Assembly (NCBI GenBank): GCA_030704765.1
Contig: JAUYDD010000091.1
Location: forward strand, 1 to 11,344
DNA: 11,344 nt
From: Nanobdellota archaeon
GTDB taxonomy: Archaea; Nanobdellota; Nanobdellia; Pacearchaeales; GW2011-AR1
Reading direction: 5' to 3'
Shown: positions 8,223 through 11,344 of the stretch, one piece after another
Layout of the letters: every line of letters begins with the position of its first letter
Numbering within the stretch: position 1 is the first letter of the stretch
The notes under the pieces: generated by a model
Seen by the model: the letters and a program-made list of their open reading frames with translations, nothing else
The model's database searches: none
Told to the model about the DNA's origin: nothing
Position numbers and translations under genes: made by a program

Positions 8223-8273
8223 GAGGACCCGGAATCAACGCCCTGGTGTTGGGTTAGTTGCATGCGAGCCCTC
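8223..8273. repeat. GC-rich 51-bp inverted-repeat island
   Basis: About 60% G+C (31 of 51) inside strongly AT-rich sequence, beginning 9 bp past the stop of the 130-aa zinc protein. The ends pair: on the minus strand GAGGGCTC can pair over all 8 positions with GGGTCCTC, allowing two G-U pairs. Inside, the plus strand has CAACGC-CCTG-GTGTTG, six pairs including one G-U. I tried to fold it as a tRNA on both strands and found no T-arm. It could be the 3' structure of the zinc-gene mRNA, a small structured RNA, or a remnant of a mobile element. No U tract follows it on the minus strand, so it is not a classic terminator there. Confidence 0.5.
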
Positions 8274-8282
8274 AAATTTAAA

Positions 8283-8675
8283 CTAAATAACTCCTAGTTT
8301 TTCTGCTTCTTTCGAAAAATCTGAATGTTCAAAATCAAAATTGAAAAATTGGATAAATTCTTTTATAACAACCTTGTTTGCATTGATCTTCTTTAATTCT
8401 TTCAATACAAAAGTTGTGAAACAATAAGGGCATACAGCTGCTCTTTTGTTCTTGCATTTAATACAGATAGTATATTCTGTCAAGCGATTTCCAATCCGTT
8501 TAAGATATCTTTCTAAAGAGGGTATAATTTCTCCTCGGAGACTGGGATAAAGTGTCAGCCATGCATCTATTTCAGTAGTGAGACAAAAAGGGCATATGGG
8601 ATTTGTGATTGCTATGCTGCAATCATCGCACAAAAATTGTGGTTCAAGAGCATTATAGTATTTTGTTAAGTTCAT
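8283..8675 (-). CDS. Small protein with two CxxC-CPxC zinc-binding modules
   Basis: A 130-residue protein from ATG 8675; an in-frame TTG six codons upstream is a less likely start. It carries two copies of a four-Cys module: CDDC (16-19) with CPFC (28-31), and CIKC (71-74) with CPYC (82-85). Each is followed by a Thr-Thr and a helix (LTTEIDAWL, FTTFVLKEL), which shows an internal duplication. The C-terminal 40 residues are helical and charged. The layout suggests two zinc knuckles or ribbons. It resembles uncharacterised small zinc proteins that I associate with Woesearchaeota/Pacearchaeota, but this rests on memory. A TATA-like GATTTAAGCT at 8711-8720 would give a leader of about 15 nt. It may form a unit with the second zinc-type gene downstream. 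Confidence 0.78.
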   Translation of the reverse strand: MNLTKYYNALEPQFLCDDCSIAITNPICPFCLTTEIDAWLTLYPSLRGEIIPSLERYLKRIGNRLTEYTICIKCKNKRAAVCPYCFTTFVLKELKKINANKVVIKEFIQFFNFDFEHSDFSKEAEKLGVI

Positions 8676-8725
8676 AGTAAGAGTTTGATTCAAGTCCTAA
8701 AAAAATAAGGAGCTTAAATCAGAAA

Positions 8726-8737
8726 TCCTTTAAAGGA
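8726..8737. promoter_or_regulatory. 12-bp perfect palindrome upstream of zinc-protein gene
   Basis: TCCTTTAAAGGA is a perfect palindrome centred about 56 bp upstream of ATG 8675 and just upstream of the TATA-like box at 8711-8720. The position fits an activator or operator site. Chance occurrence cannot be excluded. Confidence 0.25.
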
Positions 8738-8840
8738 ACAATCGGATTTAATAAATGTATAACTAATAAACCCCGTGTCAAAGGTAATGTTATGCCTGTC
8801 AAATCTGTTTAATCCCATGAATTATATAAGCATCCCTAGT

Positions 8841-8850
8841 TTATATATAT
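8841..8850 (+). promoter_or_regulatory. Plus-strand TATA box without an obvious gene
   Basis: TTATATATAT preceded by GT makes a strong archaeal TATA-like box, with another (TTATATAAG) at 8822-8830. No ORF longer than 19 codons follows, although a start near 8870 is predicted. Confidence 0.35.
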
Positions 8851-8869
8851 TTTGGTCTTGAAATATAAT

Positions 8870-8967
8870 GTTGATATTCTCGACGGAAAAAGTTATATGA
8901 CTACAAAATCAAACAAGTCAGAGACGCCATTGCACCTCTATGGCTATGCAGGTTAACCTTATTTTTT
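8870..8967 (+). ncRNA. Candidate small RNA or micro-ORF transcript
   Basis: A transcript from the TATA box at 8841-8850 would start near 8870 and could end at the seven-T run 8961-8967, about 95 nt. It contains GCCAT-N9-ATGGC (8925-8943), a 5-bp hairpin, and is richer in G+C than the flanks. It also contains a 19-codon ORF, ATG 8897 to TAA 8956 (MTTKSNKSETPLHLYGYAG), which I do not recognise. No C/D-box pair (RTGATGA with CTGA) was found on the plus strand. Its end would overlap the 3' end of the convergent minus-strand surface gene. The region from 8700 to 8840 holds nothing else I can support. Confidence 0.3.
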
Positions 8968-9849
8968 TCTCTTAGGATTTTTTTCTTTAAGCTTATGGTT
9001 TATTGACCTATCTTTATTATTAAATTTTGAAACTATTTTTTCACTATTTCTTTTAAGTAATTCAGATATAGCAAAAAAAGTAAGGATTGCTCCTGCGATT
9101 GTTGAAAAGATTATAGCATAATCCTTTAATCTTGCAATTGAAGATATTTCTTTAACTGCATCAAGTTTGTTTTTTTGATAAGAATATTCTTCTTCAGCAA
9201 TCCTTATACTAGCTCTTGCTTCTCCTGTTTTTTCTAATATTATATTTGATTCTGCCTGCCTGATATAGTTTCTTAATGAATCTAGATTCATTTTTGATAC
9301 ATCATAATTATCATCTTTTTTTTGATAATACAGATTCTCGAGTTCTGAGTATCTAGTTTTTATTCTAATAAGGTCATAAGAAAGATTAGCTAGCATATCT
9401 TTTTTTTCTTGTTCTTTTATTATCTCCTCTGATGAACTTACTAGAACATTGTAATAGAACTCATAATCAAGTATCCTTATTCTCATAGATATGTTCCCTT
9501 TTTCCCGGAAGTTTCCATGCACTATTATATAATCCTTATCATTGGGCAATATCGTGTCTATAGGCATTATATCATATGTTGAGAATCCTTTTCCTGTCAC
9601 AATAGCTGTAAGATTGTTTATAGAATAATTATTCTTGTTTTCAACACGGATATTATAATATGCTTCTCCTAAATCAAAAGTTTTAGGAACAATTGTTATA
9701 ATATTTACACCTTGTTCAAAAGGCATTATAGTTTTATTATTTGATTCATTTGTAATTGGATTAGTAATATTATTATCTATTGACTCTTGAGCTATAATTA
9801 AATTTACTCCCAAAATTACAAAAAACAATATCATCATCTCTTTTTTCAT
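8959..9849 (-). CDS. Membrane-anchored surface protein with extracellular coiled coil
   Basis: A 296-residue protein: signal peptide 1-20 (ends IIAQ), an Asn-rich stretch 24-40, a beta-rich domain about 45-138 (NEW3/Ig-like in style), helical coiled-coil segments about 140-180 and 187-235, a membrane segment about 244-264 and a strongly basic cytoplasmic tail ending NPKRKK. Several N-glycosylation sequons lie in the outer part (for example N27-I-T, N34-E-S, N38-K-T, N79-L-T, N119-I-S, N155-L-S). The topology matches the two anchored proteins at 2070-6469, but the gene is a separate, monocistronic unit on the other strand. No enzymatic motif is seen. Function unknown; a cell-envelope structural role is inferred. 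Confidence 0.85.
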   Translation of the reverse strand: MKKEMMILFFVILGVNLIIAQESIDNNITNPITNESNNKTIMPFEQGVNIITIVPKTFDLGEAYYNIRVENKNNYSINNLTAIVTGKGFSTYDIMPIDTILPNDKDYIIVHGNFREKGNISMRIRILDYEFYYNVLVSSSEEIIKEQEKKDMLANLSYDLIRIKTRYSELENLYYQKKDDNYDVSKMNLDSLRNYIRQAESNIILEKTGEARASIRIAEEEYSYQKNKLDAVKEISSIARLKDYAIIFSTIAGAILTFFAISELLKRNSEKIVSKFNNKDRSINHKLKEKNPKRKK

Positions 9850-9896
9850 ATATAAAATATAGTATTATAGATTAAAAATGTTGTTATGACTTGTTA

Positions 9897-9905
9897 ATTT
9901 ATAAA
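9897..9905 (-). promoter_or_regulatory. TATA box of the coiled-coil surface protein gene
   Basis: The minus strand reads TTTATAAAT, about 52 bp before ATG 9849. It predicts a start near 9875 and a leader of about 26 nt. Confidence 0.5.
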
Positions 9906-9926
9906 CCTGGATATTTATGATATTTC

Positions 9927-9948
9927 AAGCATGTTAGTGAACATGCTT
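9927..9948. promoter_or_regulatory. 22-bp hairpin/palindrome between divergent promoters
   Basis: AAGCATGTT-AGTG-AACATGCTT is a perfect 9-bp inverted repeat with a 4-base centre. It lies between a minus-strand TATA box (9897-9905) and a plus-strand one (9977-9987). It could be a shared operator. On the plus strand it is followed by T's (9947-9951) and so also looks like an intrinsic terminator, though no plus-strand gene precedes it closely. Confidence 0.45.
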
Positions 9949-9976
9949 TTTGATAATTAAGATTAGTAAACTAATG

Positions 9977-9987
9977 TTTTATAAATC
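9977..9987 (+). promoter_or_regulatory. TATA box upstream of the structured repeat and HD gene
   Basis: TTTTATAAATC is a good TATA box. It predicts a start near 10010, about 10 nt before the left structured repeat, so the repeat would be transcribed as the 5' UTR of the HD-domain gene. Confidence 0.4.
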
Positions 9988-10021
9988 TTTAGCAAGATTT
10001 TTAATACCAATTTTGTTATGT

Positions 10022-10151
10022 CGGAAATTGAAAACCTCATCTTTTAAGATGAGGTAGTTTACCTGCATTCAATTTCCGAGCATCCTAAAAACAAGGGTCT
10101 ATCACAAACCCACACCTTTAAGTGTGGGTGGCCCATTGTTTTTTTGATTTT
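10022..10151 (-). repeat. Structured repeat element, left copy (inverted)
   Basis: Reverse complement of the element at 10831-10997. Shared blocks in element orientation are ATCAAAAAAACAATGGGCCAC, then TAAAGGT, then ACCCTTGTTTTTAGGATGCTC, then GAAATTGA. Structures visible on the plus strand are an outer stem CGGAAATTGAA (10022-10032) with TTCAATTTCCG (10068-10078); an inner hairpin with arms CCTCATCT and AGATGAGG (10035-10054) around TTTA; and a hairpin ACCCACAC-6 nt-GTGTGGGT (10108-10129). This copy lacks about 40 bp of extra hairpins present in the other two. It occupies most of the 340-bp gap before the HD gene. Confidence 0.85.
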
Positions 10152-10180
10152 AATTACACAAATGAAAGAGGGTTCTGATT

Positions 10181-10185
10181 AGGAG
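10181..10185 (+). promoter_or_regulatory. Shine-Dalgarno site of HD gene
   Basis: AGGAG lies 4 nt before ATG 10190 and sets that start. An upstream in-frame stop at 10163 leaves no earlier ATG. A weak TATA-like GATTTTAATTA (10146-10156) could serve as a second promoter inside the repeat edge. Confidence 0.55.
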
Positions 10186-10189
10186 AAAT

Positions 10190-10831
10190 ATGATAGAACT
10201 TGAAGAAAGACTAGAGGAAAAATTCCATGAATATAGTTTAGTAGATGAGCAAAGAAAATCATTATTGTTATATCTTGGATTAGTCAAAAAAAAAGACGAT
10301 GAAATCTGGGAGCATTCTGTACGAGTAGGATTGAAATGCGGTGATATTGCAGAATTTACGCATATAATTGAACCAAAGGGATTATTTTATCCTGGCCTAT
10401 TACATGATGTTGGAAAAGCTATGGTTAATTCTGACTCATTGAAAAAAAAGACAGGTTTTGGACCTAAAGATATGAGGGAATTAAGAAAGCATGTGTTCTA
10501 TGGTTATAATCTTCTTAAAGGCATACATGAATTTTCAGCAGAAGTCTTATTATTGCACCATTATTTTCAGGAAAATAGCAGGGGTTATCCTAAAAGACTG
10601 CCTAGAAGATTTCATGGATTTTCAAAAGGCACTAGAGCTTTAATTGTTTATTGCGGAAGATTATTGAGTATTGCTGATTTTCATGATGCAGCTAAGTACA
10701 GGAAGAATGACAAATTTACTCCTGGAATGACTTCTGGATTAGATCAGGATGGAGTAAAACAGGCATTATTGGAATTCAATCCTGACCAATCTTATTTAAT
10801 TGAAGAACTTTACAATAAAGGGATATTTTGA
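10190..10831 (+). CDS. HD-GYP-like HD-domain phosphohydrolase
   Basis: A 213-residue cytoplasmic protein that is essentially one HD domain. The metal-binding and catalytic residues of the HD-GYP class are all visible: EHS with H42; LLHDVGK with H72, D73 and K76; H101 in KHVFYGYNLL; HH at 123-124; RGYP at 131-134, standing where HD-GYP proteins have GYP; and IADFHDA with D163. Known HD-GYP enzymes cleave cyclic dinucleotides such as c-di-GMP, and other HD enzymes cleave nucleotides; the substrate here is unknown. There is no sensor, REC or membrane domain, unlike most bacterial HD-GYP proteins. The gene lies exactly between inverted copies of a structured repeat, and its TGA (10829-10831) touches the first base of the right copy. 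It may be cargo of a mobile cassette. Confidence 0.85.
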   Translation: MIELEERLEEKFHEYSLVDEQRKSLLLYLGLVKKKDDEIWEHSVRVGLKCGDIAEFTHIIEPKGLFYPGLLHDVGKAMVNSDSLKKKTGFGPKDMRELRKHVFYGYNLLKGIHEFSAEVLLLHHYFQENSRGYPKRLPRRFHGFSKGTRALIVYCGRLLSIADFHDAAKYRKNDKFTPGMTSGLDQDGVKQALLEFNPDQSYLIEELYNKGIF

Positions 10832-10997
10832 AATCAAAAAAACAATGGGCCACCACACCCTAAAGGTTTTTTGCCACAGCTAAAAAATCGCCTGCTGGCG
10901 AGTGTGGTTTGATTGACCCTTGTTTTTAGGATGCTCCGAAATTGATAATAATATCTTTTGTTACGCTCCATAATAAATTATGGAGTTATCAATTTCG
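10831..10997 (+). repeat. Structured repeat element, middle copy
   Basis: Starts AAATCAAAAAAACAATGGGC directly at the HD stop codon. Stems: AAAAACAA-GGG with CCC-TTGTTTTT closing the first part; CCACAC with GTGTGG; inside it GGTTTTTT with AAAAAATC (loop GCCACAGCT) and TCGCC-TGCT-GGCGA; then the block TTTTTAGGATGCTC; then CGAAATTGATAA (10937-10948) with TTATCAATTTCG (10986-10997), 12 perfect pairs, enclosing a 17-nt single strand and CTCCATAA-TAAA-TTATGGAG (10966-10985). No ORF fits it. Candidate identities are a transposon end or MITE, a REP-like repeat, or a structured RNA. Confidence 0.87.
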
Positions 10998-11030
10998 AAC
11001 ATATTAAAAATTAAATTTATAAATATTGTG

Positions 11031-11138
11031 TTAAACTAATTTAGATTGTTTTAATTTGTCTTTTTTCTTATTCTCTTTTTCTATATGTTTCAATTTTGCT
11101 CTTTCTTTCATGACTTTTATTTCTCTAGAATTTATCAT
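11031..11138 (-). CDS. Tiny Lys-rich ORF with leaderless-type promoter (tentative)
   Basis: Thirty-five codons from ATG 11138 to TAA 11031, beginning MINSREIKVMKERAKLKHIE and continuing as a Lys/Glu-rich, probably helical peptide ending SKLV. On the minus strand CATTTATAA (11161-11169) is centred about 27 bp before the ATG, which places the transcript start on the ATG as in leaderless archaeal mRNAs. There is no Shine-Dalgarno site. It lies between two direct copies of the structured repeat. A chance ORF in A-rich DNA remains possible. No family is recognised. Confidence 0.35.
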   Translation of the reverse strand: MINSREIKVMKERAKLKHIEKENKKKDKLKQSKLV

Positions 11139-11216
11139 TATGACTATTGTTAAACTGCAGTTATAAATGTATATATAGATGATTTATAAATTATTGATAA
11201 ATTTAAAATTAAGAAA

Positions 11217-11344
11217 TATCAAAAAAACAATGGGCCACCACACCCTAAAGGTTTTTTGCCACGGCAAAAAATCGCCTGCTGGCGAGTGTGGTTTGATTGG
11301 CCCTTGTTTTTAGGATGCTCAGAAATTAAAACAAACTAACATCC
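11217..11344 (+). repeat. Structured repeat element, right copy (cut by window edge)
   Basis: Direct repeat of 10831-10936 with very few differences, including ACGGC for ACAGCT in one hairpin loop region and TTGGCCC for TTGACCC in the closing stem. Both changes improve pairing: GGTTTTTTGC-CACG-GCAAAAAATC becomes a clean 10-bp hairpin, and GGGCCA now pairs fully with TGGCCC. After TAGGATGCTC the sequence AGAAATTAAAAC begins what should be the 5' arm of the last stem; the 3' arm would lie beyond 11344. Confidence 0.85.

Noticed and set aside
8223..8273. tRNA or degraded tRNA in the GC-rich island
   Set aside because: No T-arm, D-arm or anticodon arm can be folded on either strand, and the length is only 51 nt.
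8093..8275. 60-codon minus-strand frame starting TTG inside the GC-rich island and overlapping the 73-aa gene by ATGA
   Set aside because: It starts with TTG, has no Shine-Dalgarno site or TATA at the right distance, a very A-rich composition, and its C-terminus is made of the Shine-Dalgarno sequence of the next gene.
8870..8967. C/D-box guide RNA
   Set aside because: No RTGATGA box C with a matching CTGA box D on the plus strand; the only CTGA is on the minus strand without a box C partner.
10022..11344. CRISPR array or simple terminator pair
   Set aside because: Only three long copies, one inverted, with no regular short spacers; too long and too internally structured for terminators, and the non-adjacent 5' copy has no gene ending at it.
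10022..11344. Confirmed IS200/IS605 or TnpB element
   Set aside because: The hairpin style is suggestive, but no Y1 transposase or TnpB coding sequence is present and a long inverted arrangement is not typical, so it is kept only as a hypothesis.

Overview
The window looks like a piece of an AT-rich archaeal genome, most probably from the DPANN group (Woesearchaeota/Pacearchaeota-like). This is inferred from protein style, since no rRNA, tRNA or taxonomic marker is present. Secreted proteins have Cys-rich modules, MopE-type DCNDxN/CNGIDDDCDG metal-binding motifs and C-terminal single-pass anchors. Archaeal TATA-like boxes (TTTATAAAT type) lie about 25-45 bp upstream of several starts. Shine-Dalgarno sites are found at only some genes.

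Region 1 (1-6480, plus strand) encodes cell-surface proteins. A Cys-rich MopE-motif secreted protein enters from the left edge, already open. A promoter region with two TATA boxes follows. It drives a two-gene unit joined by an ATGA overlap: a 205-214 aa anchored protein and a 1252 aa multidomain surface protein. The large protein has an N-terminal Rossmann-like domain, three exact 47-residue repeats, a chain of Ig/cadherin-like domains, a small Cys knot, two more Ig-like domains and a membrane anchor.

Region 2 (6550-8700, minus strand) encodes intracellular proteins: a 386 aa coiled-coil protein and two small CxxC zinc-type proteins. A 51-bp GC-rich inverted-repeat island lies between the two zinc-type genes.

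Region 3 (8700-9990) has a plus-strand TATA box with no clear gene behind it, which makes it a candidate small RNA or tiny ORF. Next come a minus-strand anchored surface protein with an extracellular coiled coil and, upstream of it, a divergent intergenic region with a 22-bp palindrome.

Region 4 (10020-11344) is the most unusual part. A complete HD-GYP-like phosphohydrolase gene sits between two inverted copies of a long, highly structured, non-coding repeat. A third copy, in direct orientation to the second, runs off the right edge. The copies keep short conserved blocks and the same architecture. One hairpin has an 8-bp stem that differs completely in sequence between copies yet stays fully paired around the same TAAA tetraloop. 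This points to a mobile or structured-nucleic-acid repeat family rather than chance inverted repeats. A 35-codon, Lys-rich ORF with a leaderless-type promoter lies between copies two and three.
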